Assembly (NCBI RefSeq): GCF_024362405.1
Contig: NZ_CP101454.1
Coordinates: 1,178,001 to 1,242,000 of the forward strand
DNA length: 64,000 nucleotides
DNA from: Halorarius litoreus
Lineage (GTDB): Archaea; Halobacteriota; Halobacteria; Halobacteriales; Haloarculaceae
Direction of reading: 5' to 3'
This document shows positions 22,194-30,872 of this stretch, in pieces. Each line of letters begins with the position of its first letter. The first letter of the stretch is position 1. The notes under the pieces were generated by a model. It was not told the origin of the DNA. It saw only the letters and a program-made list of their open reading frames with translations, and ran no database searches. The position numbers and the translations under genes were made by a program.

Positions 22194-23072
22194 TCAGGAA
22201 GGTCGTTGCATCTCGACGACCCGGCCGCGGCCGTCGAGCGTCACCCGCAGGGTGTCATCGCCCTCCGAGAGGTCGAACCGGAGCCGGTAGGGGTCGGTCG
22301 AGACCACCGTCGCCTCGCCGTGTCCGTCGGTGTCGACCCCGCGGCCGTCGAGCGCGACCGACACCGCCCACGGCCGCTCGTGGTGGACGTCGACGCCGTG
22401 GTCGCGGTAGAACGCGACCACCTCCGGCGCGAGCACGAGGTACGTGCCGGCGCTCGCGGTGAACCCCTCGCCACACGCCGCACACTGGGCTTCGAACACG
22501 TGCATGTCGCCGCCACCGAAGTCGGCAGTCGTCGGCGTCGTCTCCAGCGGACTGAAACACTCCGGACACCGGCCGGTCATCGCGAACTCGATGCGCTGGT
22601 ACGTCCGCAGTGCCGCGACTTCGAGGAGGGTCGCCATGTCCATCGTCCCGGCCGCCCCCGGCGGGAACCCCGTGACGAACAGGTCGTGGCCCTCGTCGCA
22701 CCGGACGACGAGGTCGCCGTCGTCGTAGCTGGCGGTGACGGCCGCCCCGCAGAGCACGCAGTCGTCGTCGAGCGGCTCCGGAGCCTTCTGCTCGGCGTCG
22801 GTGTAGGTGCCTGCGATGACCGCGGCGACGATCGCCCGCCCGGCGTACGAGAGGTCGTAACCGTCGTCGCTCTTCTCGACGAACGTCCCGACGAGCTTCC
22901 CGAGGTGGTAGTTGAACCGCCCGGAGTCGTCGATCGCGGTGTCGTGTCGGAGCGTCGAGAACGCCAGCGGCGTCCGCCCCTCGCGGCGAGCGGCGACGAG
23001 CGACTGGAGGATGTCCATGCGGGGTTCGGCGGCCAGCAACTCGAACGCGTCGGCGGGGCTGACGCGGTCCAT
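22194..23072 (-). CDS. ArsR-like regulator with zinc-binding C-terminal domain
   Basis: A 292-residue protein. Residues 5-75 form a winged helix (AFELLAAEPRMDILQSLVAA, FNYHLGKLVGTFVEK). The rest contains four CxxC-type pairs (CVLCG, CDEGHD, CPECF, CAACG), which suggests two zinc-ribbon-like sites. This two-part layout is a haloarchaeal family of DNA-binding proteins of unknown target. It is 51 bases downstream of the methyltransferase on the same strand, so they may be an operon. Confidence 0.83.
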   Translation of the reverse strand: MDRVSPADAFELLAAEPRMDILQSLVAARREGRTPLAFSTLRHDTAIDDSGRFNYHLGKLVGTFVEKSDDGYDLSYAGRAIVAAVIAGTYTDAEQKAPEPLDDDCVLCGAAVTASYDDGDLVVRCDEGHDLFVTGFPPGAAGTMDMATLLEVAALRTYQRIEFAMTGRCPECFSPLETTPTTADFGGGDMHVFEAQCAACGEGFTASAGTYLVLAPEVVAFYRDHGVDVHHERPWAVSVALDGRGVDTDGHGEATVVSTDPYRLRFDLSEGDDTLRVTLDGRGRVVEMQRPS

Positions 23073-23123
23073 GCCCCGTCCAGCGCCGCCCGCGACAAAA
23101 GCGTTCGCCGATGCCCGTTTCGG

Positions 23124-23909
23124 TTACCTGTCCGACACATCACCGACCGCGACGTAGAAGGGGACGACCTCGCGACGCTCGTAGCTGCCCGCTTGCACCT
23201 GGTCGACGACCTCGCGACCCATCTCCCGCCACGCCTCGCGCAGGCGGTCGAGGTCGGCCTCGCTTCCGGTCATCTCCCCACGACGAGAGCGGATGGCGTC
23301 GCCCCGGGCCTTCCGCCCGGCGGCTTCGAGGTCGGCCGCCGAGTAGGGCGCGGCGACGCGCTTCTCGTGGTCGCGTCGCCGGACCCGGACGTTCCGGAGT
23401 CCCACCTCGGTGAGGAGGGCGTCGAGCCGCGAGCCGAGTGCCACGTCGGTGTCGACGCCGGCGACGTAGCGCTCGCGAGCCTCGCGGGCGAGCCGCGACT
23501 CGGCGTCGACGGTCGACTCGACACGGACGGCGGCGTTGTCGGGTTCGACGGCCGCGACCGACTCGCGGGCGACCCGCGTGAACTCCCGAAGCGCCGCCTC
23601 GGGGTCGGGGAGGTTCACGAGCAAGGCCTGACAGACCACGAGGTCGAAACTGTCGTCGGGAAACGGCAGGGAGTAGGCGTCGGCACGGACCACGGGGAGG
23701 TCGAGGTGCGCGAGCAACTGGTGGTCGCGGTCCGCACCCACTACCCGACCGGGGCACGCCTCGGCGAGCACGCGGGTGAGTTCCCCCGAGCCACAGCCGA
23801 CGTCGAGGACGCTCTCGCGCTCGGCCAACTGGAAGTCCGCGAGCGCGTCGGTGTCGGCCCACAGTCCCTCGCGCGTTCGTTCGAGGTAGTCGGCCGAGAA
23901 GCGGCGCAT
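23124..23909 (-). CDS. Class I SAM-dependent methyltransferase
   Basis: A 261-residue Rossmann methyltransferase. Motif I is ESVLDVGCGSGELTRVL with the SAM loop. The acidic position after strand 2 is VVGADRD, and the motif IV region is DSFDLVVCQALLVNLPD. The C-terminal half has a helical lid. It is in the group of small-molecule methyltransferases of the UbiE/Methyltransf_11 type. The substrate cannot be told. Confidence 0.88.
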   Translation of the reverse strand: MRRFSADYLERTREGLWADTDALADFQLAERESVLDVGCGSGELTRVLAEACPGRVVGADRDHQLLAHLDLPVVRADAYSLPFPDDSFDLVVCQALLVNLPDPEAALREFTRVARESVAAVEPDNAAVRVESTVDAESRLAREARERYVAGVDTDVALGSRLDALLTEVGLRNVRVRRRDHEKRVAAPYSAADLEAAGRKARGDAIRSRRGEMTGSEADLDRLREAWREMGREVVDQVQAGSYERREVVPFYVAVGDVSDR

Positions 23910-24095
23910 GGTCGGGGTTCGAGACGGGGGAAGAAAAGCGCGTCACTCTCCAGCCTTCAACAGCTCGCGCCAACGGGCCGTGTACCCGTGCCCCGCTCAC
24001 GGGCCGAGTGCGCATGTCGTGCCGCAGCAGACGTTGGGTCGTGCTAGTAACCCTCAATACCGTGTCCGACCTATCCTCCGGCGATGTGAGTAGCG

Positions 24096-24554
24096 ATGAC
24101 AATCCAATCGAGTCAGACTGCACAGAGCGATTCGAAGTATCGAGTTCTCGTCCCCATCGACATGAACGAGGCCGACGCGCTCGCGCAGGCGCGGTACGTT
24201 GCGTCGCTCCCGGACGCCCCGTCGACCGTCGCGGTGACGCTCACTCACGTGCTCCACGGTGAAGAGCTCGACACCCCACCGGAACTCCAGAGTGCACAGC
24301 GGGTCGGCGCGGTGAAGCGCGCCCGCGAGTGGCTCGTCGACCACGGCATCGAAACCGAAATCCGAGACGTCGACCTCCTCTACCCCCTGAAAGACGGTAT
24401 CATCAGCCTCGCCGAGACCATCGACGCCGACGCCATCGTGCTGTCCGGTCGGAAGCGAGGAGCGGTGGGGATGGCACTGTTCGGCAGCCAGACGCAAGCC
24501 GTCCTCCGGCACACGACGCGCCCCGTGGTCGTCGTTGACCCGGACGAGGAGTGA
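24096..24554 (+). CDS. Universal stress protein family protein
   Basis: A 152-residue single UspA domain: YRVLVPIDMNEADALAQARY (strand 1), LTHVLHGEEL, ADAIVLSGRKRGAVGMALFG with the ATP-binding loop, and QAVLRHTTRPVVVVDP. The GxxGxxxxG(S) nucleotide motif is partly changed (RKRGAVGMALFGS), so ATP binding is plausible. Standalone gene with its own promoter region upstream (24000-24095). Its partner process is unknown. Confidence 0.9.
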   Translation: MTIQSSQTAQSDSKYRVLVPIDMNEADALAQARYVASLPDAPSTVAVTLTHVLHGEELDTPPELQSAQRVGAVKRAREWLVDHGIETEIRDVDLLYPLKDGIISLAETIDADAIVLSGRKRGAVGMALFGSQTQAVLRHTTRPVVVVDPDEE

Positions 24555-24666
24555 GTCCGTACCGTCACTCCCGTTCGCCCGTTCCGAGGCCTCGTTTCAC
24601 TCGGCCTCGCAGAGTTCGCGAACCCGCTCACGGCTCACGCTGTTCGCCGCTCGACGTTCGGTCCGC

Positions 24667-25506
24667 TCACTCCTGATGGAGTTCGCGGACCCGCTCGATG
24701 TTCCACGCGAACGACTTCCCGTCCTCGGTGGGTGTCTCCAGCGCCATCGGAACCCCCTCCTCGACGGTACGGTTGACGAACGCCTTCATCCCGTCGTAGC
24801 CGATCTCGCCCTCGCCGATGTGGGCGTGTTCGTCCTTGTTCGTTCCACACTCGTGTTTCGAGTCGTTGAGGTGGACGTACGCGAGCTGGTCGAGCCCGAC
24901 CACGTCGTCGAACTCCGCGAACGTCTCCGCCACACCCTCGGGCGTCGAGATGTCGTAGCCCGCCGCCCACGCGTGTGCGGTGTCGACGCAGAACTCCAGG
25001 TCGTGAGCCGTGTTCGACTGCACCTGCGCGAGGTGTTCGAACTGCCCGCCGAGCTTGGTGCCGGAGCCGGCGTCCGACTCGATGAGGATGGTCACGCCGT
25101 CGGGCACGTCGAGTTCGTCGAGCGCGTCGCCCGCGTTCGCGAGGCCGCCGTCGACGCCCGCGCCGGTGTGCGCCCCGAGGTGGACGTTCACGTAGGGGAC
25201 GCCGAGGCGGTCGGCAGCGTCGAGTTCCTGCTGCATCGAGTCGACCGACTTCGCGCGGAGGTCCTCCTTCGGCGTACAGAGGTTGACGAGGTACGAGGAG
25301 TGGATCATCCACGGGCCGATGTCGTTGGCCTCGCTCGCCTCGCGGAACGCGTCGGCCTCGCTGTCCTCGATGCTGCCGTGGTCCCAGACCTGCGGCGAGT
25401 GGGTGAAGATCTGCCCGCAGTTCCCGCCGTACTCGACCTGCTCGTCGACGGCATTCGAAACGCCGCCCGCGATGGAGGTGTGGGCGCCCACACGGAGTTC
25501 GCTCAT
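24667..25506 (-). CDS. nfo: Endonuclease IV (AP endonuclease)
   Basis: A 279-residue TIM-barrel endonuclease from ATG 25506. Family motifs are [16 protein letters not shown] at the start, [60 protein letters not shown], and [20 protein letters not shown] with the zinc-binding histidines. It cleaves DNA 5' to abasic sites in base-excision repair. The glycine-rich AGSGTKLGG loop is the normal DNA-binding loop. Standalone gene. Confidence 0.95.
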   Translation of the reverse strand: MSELRVGAHTSIAGGVSNAVDEQVEYGGNCGQIFTHSPQVWDHGSIEDSEADAFREASEANDIGPWMIHSSYLVNLCTPKEDLRAKSVDSMQQELDAADRLGVPYVNVHLGAHTGAGVDGGLANAGDALDELDVPDGVTILIESDAGSGTKLGGQFEHLAQVQSNTAHDLEFCVDTAHAWAAGYDISTPEGVAETFAEFDDVVGLDQLAYVHLNDSKHECGTNKDEHAHIGEGEIGYDGMKAFVNRTVEEGVPMALETPTEDGKSFAWNIERVRELHQE

Positions 25507-25628
25507 GTGCGTGCGGTGTTCTGGTGGGAGCAAAGGGGTGTCGAAACCGGGTGCGGTGGGTCACGGGCCCGGCAGGGGCTCGTCCGGCGTCTGCGGTCGT
25601 GAGACGCTCGGGAGAGACCCGATGGAAC

Positions 25629-26048
25629 CTACCGGACGACCGTCACCGGCACGGGTGACCGGCGGACGACCTTCTCCGCGACGTTGCCGACGAACACCCG
25701 GTCGGCCAGCGACCCGCCGTGGCTCCCGATCACGACCGTATCGAACGCCTCGGCCCGGTCGACGATCGCCCGGGCCGGGTGCCCGGTCCTGACCTCGGTG
25801 GTGATCTCGACGTCGCGTTCGGCGGCGATGGCGCGAGCCCGGTCCAGCACCGGCTTCGCGTGGTCCTTCGCCGACTGGCCCGGGTCGTCCGCCAGCGCGA
25901 TGGCCGTGGCGATTCCGAACATCGCCGACGGCTCACCGACGACTGCCAGCACCGTGACCGCCGCGTCCTCGTGGACGTCAAGGGCGTATCTGAGCGCTTG
26001 CTCCGACATCTCCGAGTCGTCCATCGCGACGAGGACACGGGATACCAT
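25629..26048 (-). CDS. Universal stress protein linked to the phosphate permease
   Basis: A 139-residue UspA domain from ATG 26048: SRVLVAMDDSEMSEQALRYA, then the ATP-binding loop VVIGSHGGSLADRVFVGNVAEKV, and VVRRSPVPVTVV. The G-x2-G-x9-G-N/S motif is intact (SHGGSLADRVFVGNVAEK), so it likely binds ATP. It follows the PiT permease by 62 bases on the same strand; such permease-USP pairs are common in haloarchaea and suggest the USP tunes uptake. Confidence 0.92.
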   Translation of the reverse strand: MVSRVLVAMDDSEMSEQALRYALDVHEDAAVTVLAVVGEPSAMFGIATAIALADDPGQSAKDHAKPVLDRARAIAAERDVEITTEVRTGHPARAIVDRAEAFDTVVIGSHGGSLADRVFVGNVAEKVVRRSPVPVTVVR

Positions 26049-26110
26049 GGGGGTGCTAGAGCGACGACGCGAATAAAGTCTCGTACGAGGGGCGTGGCCG
26101 GGACGAACGC

Positions 26111-27289
26111 TCACCAGACGAACGTGAACAGCACCCAGAACGTCGCGTACGCACCGATGGTCGAGAGCATCGGGACGAAGTTCTGCATCAGGACCACCCG
26201 TCCGGTCGTCGAGGGATCGAACAGGTCGGCAGCCCCCGGGATGTCTTCGGGGTCCTCCTCGCCGATGTCGGGGACTTCCTCCCCGGGTTCCTCGGCTGCG
26301 AGTGCTCCGACGGACACGTTCGTGTCCTCCTTACCCCGGATACCTTCCGTGACGGTCGTGGTCCGGGTCGCCCGCCCCCACCCGAGTCCCACGATCGACA
26401 TCGTCGCGATGATCACGAACGATGCGGGGATGCCGATCGCCGACAGCCCGATGACGATCGCCGAGGCGACGACGGCGACGACGATCGCCGCCGTCAGCGG
26501 CAGTTCGGTGATGTCGCTGCCCATCGTAGCGAGCGTGCGCCGGGCGATCGTCAGCGCACCGACTGTGACAGCCGCGCCACCGAGCAGGATTAGCGGGTTC
26601 ATGCCGAGTGCTCCCGCGCCGTACAGCGGCGCGATCGCGTTGGCGATGTTCGAGGTACCCGACGAGAACGCCATCAGACAGCCGATGGAGACCAGCACCG
26701 CCGCACCGACGAACTCACGCCGGCTCGTGTTCGGCCCCAGCACCGGTGTCGGGACGGTCCCCGAACGGTCGACCGCGACCAGTTTGCCGTCGCTGCTCGT
26801 GATCGCGACCCAGCGATTGATGGTCGGGTAGAGGTAGCGGCCGATCATCACCGACACCCAGAACCCGACGAGCGGGGAGACGATCCACCAGACCGCGATC
26901 TCGCCCATCACGACCCAGTTGAGTTCGCCTGCCGCGGCCCCCAGTCCGGCGATGGCCCCGACGGCAGTCATCGAGGTCGAGGCGGGCACGCCGGCGTAGT
27001 TCCCGACGAACAGCGCCCCGCCGATGAAGAACAGCACCACGATACTCGTCTCGAGTGTGAACACGCTGGAACTGTAGACGAGTTCGCCCCCGAGCGTCTC
27101 CACCACGCGCCGCCCGATGGTCCAGGCGCCGATGGCGAAGAAGATCGCCATCAGCACCCCTGCAGCGAGCTTCGAGAGCACGCCCGCACCTACGGCCGGG
27201 CCGAACGCCGGACCAGTCGTCGACCCCCCGATGTTGAACCCGACGAACAGCGTGACGACGAGCCCGATGGCGATGAGAACCTCGACCAT
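26111..27289 (-). CDS. PiT-family inorganic phosphate permease
   Basis: A 392-residue transporter from ATG 27289 with about ten hydrophobic segments arranged as two inverted halves. The two signature motifs of the PHO-4/PiT family are seen, GFNIGGSTTGPAF in the first half and SSGTSNIANAIAPLYGAG in the second, each the ND/N-A type loop that binds phosphate. A hydrophilic stretch of about 60 residues (Glu/Asp-rich) precedes the last helix. It imports phosphate with a cation. It is flanked by the USP and the coiled-coil protein, probably one operon. Confidence 0.92.
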   Translation of the reverse strand: MVEVLIAIGLVVTLFVGFNIGGSTTGPAFGPAVGAGVLSKLAAGVLMAIFFAIGAWTIGRRVVETLGGELVYSSSVFTLETSIVVLFFIGGALFVGNYAGVPASTSMTAVGAIAGLGAAAGELNWVVMGEIAVWWIVSPLVGFWVSVMIGRYLYPTINRWVAITSSDGKLVAVDRSGTVPTPVLGPNTSRREFVGAAVLVSIGCLMAFSSGTSNIANAIAPLYGAGALGMNPLILLGGAAVTVGALTIARRTLATMGSDITELPLTAAIVVAVVASAIVIGLSAIGIPASFVIIATMSIVGLGWGRATRTTTVTEGIRGKEDTNVSVGALAAEEPGEEVPDIGEEDPEDIPGAADLFDPSTTGRVVLMQNFVPMLSTIGAYATFWVLFTFVW

Positions 27290-27347
27290 CGTCAGCGTTC
27301 CCTGCCGAACGTCCCGTCCAGGGCACCCGGAACCAGACTGGACTCCC

Positions 27348-28100
27348 TCATTCGCTCTTGTCCTCCCTCGACCCGTTCGGTCGATCCTCCTCGTCGTCGG
27401 CAGCGGCTTCCTCTTCCGCCGTCGTCTGGACGACCTCCTCGTCAATCTCGTCCTTCCGTGGTCGCCTGTCGAGCCGCTCGTTCACCTCTTCGAGGTCGCC
27501 GATTATCGAGTTGATCTCCGCCGAGAGTGTCTCCTCGACGCTCTCGGTCACCTCCTGTGCGACCTTCTTCTCGACGTTCTCGGTCACCTCCTCGGTGACT
27601 TTGTCGCTGACATTCTCCGCCACCTCCTCGGTGACCTTGTCGCTGACATTCTCCGTCACCTCCTCCGTCACCTTGTCGCTGACACTCTCCGTCACCTCCT
27701 CCGTCACCTTGTCGCTGACATTCTCCGCCACCTCCTCGGTGACCTTGTCGCTGACACTCTCCGTCACCTCCTCCGTCACCTTGTCGCTGACACTCTCCGT
27801 CACCTCCTCCGTCACCTTGTCGCTGACACTCTCCGTCACCTCCTCCGTCACCTTGTCGCTGACACTCTCCGTCACCTCCTCCGTCACCTTGTCGCTGACA
27901 CTCTCCGTCACCTCCTCCGTCATCCACTCGGGGTCGAACCGGGCCATCTTCCAGCCGACGTGGAAGATGTACGAGATGAGCGCACCCAGGCCGAACGCGA
28001 TACCGATACCGGTACCGACGGAGACGATGAGCACGATCGCGACGAATATCAACAGACCGTACGCGACGTCGATCAGGAAGTCGACGCGGTTGGGATTCAT
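27348..28100 (-). CDS. Membrane-anchored coiled-coil protein with 12-residue repeats
   Basis: A 250-residue protein from ATG 28100. Two membrane helices (about residues 9-28 and 31-49) are followed by eleven 12-residue units (residues 60-191) with consensus VTEEVTESVSDK, the later ones drifting (AEN, TENVEKK, AQE). The pattern gives a continuous amphipathic helix with an 11/12 periodicity, so it probably makes a long coiled-coil or right-handed helical rod, and an acidic tail follows. It sits 58 bases upstream of the phosphate permease on the same strand. Function unknown; a scaffold near the permease is possible. Confidence 0.8.
   Translation of the reverse strand: MNPNRVDFLIDVAYGLLIFVAIVLIVSVGTGIGIAFGLGALISYIFHVGWKMARFDPEWMTEEVTESVSDKVTEEVTESVSDKVTEEVTESVSDKVTEEVTESVSDKVTEEVTESVSDKVTEEVAENVSDKVTEEVTESVSDKVTEEVTENVSDKVTEEVAENVSDKVTEEVTENVEKKVAQEVTESVEETLSAEINSIIGDLEEVNERLDRRPRKDEIDEEVVQTTAEEEAAADDEEDRPNGSREDKSE
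27528..27923. repeat. Eleven 36-bp tandem units inside the coiled-coil gene
   Basis: The eleven units are 36 bases each. The first five (27744-27923, plus strand order reversed) are nearly identical at DNA level, apart from the first codon. Only third-base and a few coding changes separate the rest. Near identity of adjacent units shows recent slippage or unequal recombination. The array keeps frame. Confidence 0.9.
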
Positions 28101-28229
28101 CGACGCTCCCACCCCCCCGGTCCACACGATTCGTTCATGTCTACCGCATTTCGGCACTCTGGACAGTTAATATACCGCATTCGCCGGCACGAGTCGGCAG
28201 CACGCTCGGCCCGCAACCGTGTGTGAGCG

Positions 28230-29105
28230 TCACGCTGTCGGGTCCGTCCGCTCCAGGTTCCACGCGTCGCTGCGGTACTTCGCCTCCGCGAGCTCCTCGG
28301 CCCGCGCCCGTTCCTCGCTCGTCCACGATCCCTCCTCGGCGCCGGCCCACGCAGCCAGCTTCTCCTCGAGTTGGCGGACCGCGTGTTCCCGCGCGTAGTC
28401 GAACGAGTCCATCGGCCCGACGGTCTCCGAGGAGTAGTCCGGGTTCTCCCGACTCTTCGTCGCCTGCTCGTCGATGCCCGTGACGCGCGCGCGAAACTCT
28501 TCCTCCGAGACGTCGTGGCCCGCAAAGGACCGGAGATGCTGGTCGGCGTCGACGTGGAACGTGATGGAGCCGTGCTGGACGACCGCGTCGCGCTGGCGGT
28601 ACTGCGCGTTCCCCGAGAGCTTCCGGCCGTCGCCCGCGACGATGTCGTGGGCCGGGTCGAGCGCCCGGAGGTAGCACGCGGGTTCGTAGATGGCCGGGGA
28701 CTCTTCGTCGGCGAACCCGGCGTCGACGCCCAGTTCCTCGAACAGGTCGAACAGCGGCTCACAGAACTGGTCGTACGTCTCCTTCAGGTTCCCCGGCGTC
28801 TCCGCGGCGGGCGCGATGATGGAATAGGAGATGTCGCCGTAGGTGTCGTGGTAGATGCCGCCGCCGCCCGTGGGTCGGCGGACGACGTCGATGCCGTACT
28901 CCTCGACGTGCTCCCAGTTGACGGTCTCGGGGTCCTGCCGGTAGCCGAGCGAGAGCGTGCTCGGGAGCCACTGGTAGACGCGGACGGTGGCACGCCCCTC
29001 CTCGGCGGCAGTTCTGGCCGCAATCTCGTCCAGCGCCATCGCGGTCGCCCCGTCGATGATCTCCTCGCGGACGAGACGACACTCGTCGAAGCCGTCGGTG
29101 GTCAT
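28230..29105 (-). CDS. Lipoate-protein ligase A-type protein
   Basis: A 291-residue biotin/lipoyl transferase fold protein. The N-terminal loop VVRRPTGGGGIYHDTYGD binds lipoyl-AMP, GRKLSGNAQYRQRDAVVQHG carries the catalytic lysine, and ITFHVDADQH follows. A C-terminal helical part (residues 225-285) resembles the accessory LplA C-domain. It attaches lipoate to lysines of 2-oxoacid dehydrogenase or GcvH proteins. No such partner gene is in the window. Confidence 0.9.
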   Translation of the reverse strand: MTTDGFDECRLVREEIIDGATAMALDEIAARTAAEEGRATVRVYQWLPSTLSLGYRQDPETVNWEHVEEYGIDVVRRPTGGGGIYHDTYGDISYSIIAPAAETPGNLKETYDQFCEPLFDLFEELGVDAGFADEESPAIYEPACYLRALDPAHDIVAGDGRKLSGNAQYRQRDAVVQHGSITFHVDADQHLRSFAGHDVSEEEFRARVTGIDEQATKSRENPDYSSETVGPMDSFDYAREHAVRQLEEKLAAWAGAEEGSWTSEERARAEELAEAKYRSDAWNLERTDPTA

Positions 29106-29192
29106 GCTCCGGAGTTACGCGGGCGGTAGGAAAGCGGTTGCGGCAGGCGAGACGACGGCGCGTAGGGCCAAGCAGAGGGGCGTGAGCCCCCG

Positions 29193-29942
29193 CTACTCCC
29201 TTCGACACACGGTTTCGAACACCTGCTCGTGCAGCTGGTCGGCGACGTGGTCCATCAGCTCGCGGAGGTGGACCGCGTCCTCGCGGTTGTACGACACCAG
29301 CGTCTCCAGCGCGCCGTCGACGCCGCGTTCGTGTTCGTGCCAGAGCCGCACCGCATCGCGCCCCGAGATGTCCGGGCGGTCGCGCTCGATGCCGATGTCT
29401 CCCTCGATGGCCTTCAGTCCGCCCGTCAGGTCCAGCCGCTTGCAGGGGTACATCGCGTCGACGTGCGGGGCGTCGACGTCGAGGTCGAACGACTGTTCGA
29501 GAAACGGCACGTCGAACGACGCGCCGTTGAACGTCACCAGGAGGGGCGCGTCGAGCTGGCGGGCGACCGCCTCGCGGGTGAGGTCGTCGCCCGCGACGAG
29601 CGTCGTAGTGTCGCCGTCCTGGTGGAACGAGACCGTCGTGACCTGGTCCCGGCTGGCGGAGAGCCCGGTCGTCTCGATGTCGAAGAACACCGCGTCGTCG
29701 CAGAAGTTCTCGTAGAGTCGCCACGCCTCGCTCCCCGGGAACTGCTCACCGAAGAACCGGGCGTTTCCCGAGTCGAGGTGTCGCCATCCCTCCTCGATGA
29801 ACGTCTCGATGCGCTCTGCGGTCGTCGGCCCGACGAGCGACGGGTCGAACTCGTCCCAGTGGGTGACTCCCTGCTGCCAGAGCTTTCGCTCCGTCGCCTC
29901 CCCGACCCCACGCACGGGAATGAAACTGTTCTCGATTCGCAC
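29193..29942 (-). CDS. RNase H-like 3'-5' exonuclease (YprB-like)
   Basis: A 249-residue protein. The first 60 residues contain a helix-hairpin-helix-like segment (FIPVRGVGEATERKLWQQGV). The exonuclease domain follows: FFDIETTGLS (ExoI DxE), FNGASFDVPFLEQSF (ExoII), SYNREDAVHLRELMDHV (ExoIII, YxxxD). This is the ribonuclease-H-like, YprB type. It should remove nucleotides from DNA or RNA ends in a metal-dependent way. Its cellular role is not known. Standalone gene divergent from the next cluster. Confidence 0.87.
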   Translation of the reverse strand: MRIENSFIPVRGVGEATERKLWQQGVTHWDEFDPSLVGPTTAERIETFIEEGWRHLDSGNARFFGEQFPGSEAWRLYENFCDDAVFFDIETTGLSASRDQVTTVSFHQDGDTTTLVAGDDLTREAVARQLDAPLLVTFNGASFDVPFLEQSFDLDVDAPHVDAMYPCKRLDLTGGLKAIEGDIGIERDRPDISGRDAVRLWHEHERGVDGALETLVSYNREDAVHLRELMDHVADQLHEQVFETVCRRE

Positions 29943-30009
29943 GGCCGTACTCGGCCAGCCGCCGGCTAAAACCCCTCGCTCCGCGCGGCGGCGTGAACGG
30001 CCACCGAGC

Positions 30010-30038
30010 GAATTCTATATCGCAGCATGGAGTTTATT
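30010..30038 (+). promoter_or_regulatory. Copy D of the shared 28-bp promoter-like element
   Basis: Plus strand reads TATCGCAGCATGGAGTTTATT at 30018-30038 and matches 16 of 21 positions of the other copies at the core. A GTTTATT TATA-like box closes it. No obvious gene follows on the plus strand, so it could drive a non-coding transcript antisense to the PfpI gene, or be a relic. Compare copies at 30771-30798, 32210-32237 and 35383-35410. Confidence 0.45.
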
Positions 30039-30130
30039 ACTGTGGAACGCCCGAGCACAGATTCGCCTGCAGTCGTGCGATTGTTGTCGGGAGAAGTCGG
30101 CTCGACAGGAAACAGTGGTGTCTCGCCGAC

Positions 30131-30718
30131 TCAGACGACCACCACGTCGTCGCTCGGGTCGTACTCCATCTCGCGAGCGACGCGCTCGGCGATCTCGTCG
30201 TCGAACTCGCGAGCGACGAGATGGAACGCGAGGTCCAGCCCCGCAGTTACGCCTCCGGCGGTGAGCACGTGCCCGGCGTCCACGACCCGCGCGTCGCGCA
30301 CGTCCGCACCCGCCGCCCGCAGGTCGTCGAGCGCCGAGTGGTGGGTGACAGCCGGAACGTCCGCCAGCACCCCGGCTTCCGCGAGCAGCATCCCCCCGGT
30401 ACAGACCGACGCGAGTACCGCCTCGGAGTCGGCGAGCGCAGTCGGAAGTCGTCCGGACTCGGCCTCCGACCACGCACCCGGCCGGTCGCGGTCGTTCCAG
30501 CCCCCACCAGGAACGACCACGAACCCGGGAGTCGCGTCGCCGAATCGGCCATCGACCCCGACACGGAGACCGTGGCTAGCCGTCACGCCCTTGCCGTCGA
30601 GCGAGACCAGTCGGACCGATCCCTCGCCCGCGAACCGGCAGGCGTTCGCCAGTACCTCGTACGGACCGATGGCATCCAACTCGTCGAACCCCTCGAAGAC
30701 CACGATTTCGACATCCAT
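30131..30718 (-). CDS. DJ-1/PfpI family protein
   Basis: A 195-residue protein from ATG 30718; the open frame extends upstream without features. The DJ-1 core is VVPGGGWND (motif 1) and ASVCTGGMLLAEAGVLADVPAVTHHSA, with the nucleophilic Cys in the SVCTGG elbow followed by the His of the HHSA stretch. The group includes glyoxalase III, deglycases, and transcription regulators with an attached HTH; no HTH is present here. It may act in carbonyl or quinone stress, which would suit the neighbourhood. The promoter element at 30771-30798 lies about 50-80 bases upstream. Confidence 0.85.
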   Translation of the reverse strand: MDVEIVVFEGFDELDAIGPYEVLANACRFAGEGSVRLVSLDGKGVTASHGLRVGVDGRFGDATPGFVVVPGGGWNDRDRPGAWSEAESGRLPTALADSEAVLASVCTGGMLLAEAGVLADVPAVTHHSALDDLRAAGADVRDARVVDAGHVLTAGGVTAGLDLAFHLVAREFDDEIAERVAREMEYDPSDDVVVV

Positions 30719-30770
30719 AGCACTGCTAACGCCCGATAGCCGGTTGAGTGTTGTGGAGCGGTCGAACGCC

Positions 30771-30798
30771 CATAAACACGATGTTGCGATACAAAATC
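30771..30798 (-). promoter_or_regulatory. Copy A of the shared 28-bp element, promoter of the PfpI gene
   Basis: On the minus strand GATTTTGTATCGCAACA is followed after four bases by GTTTATG, a TATA-like box placed about 50 bases before ATG 30718. The same element lies at 32210-32237 and 35383-35410. Confidence 0.6.
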
Positions 30799-30872
30799 GG
30801 CCACGAGCGGTCGGGCTCGGACACAGAACAGCACCAGGAGACGGGCCGAACCCGTCGATTACTGGCAATTCG

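Noticed and set aside
22188..24047. A 619-codon plus-strand frame opposite the ArsR-like and methyltransferase genes
   Set aside because: The minus-strand proteins have clear domains; the plus frame has none and crosses the intergenic gap between them.
27528..27923. Regular 36-bp periodicity as a CRISPR array
   Set aside because: There are no spacers: units are directly adjacent, stay in frame and encode a 12-residue protein repeat.
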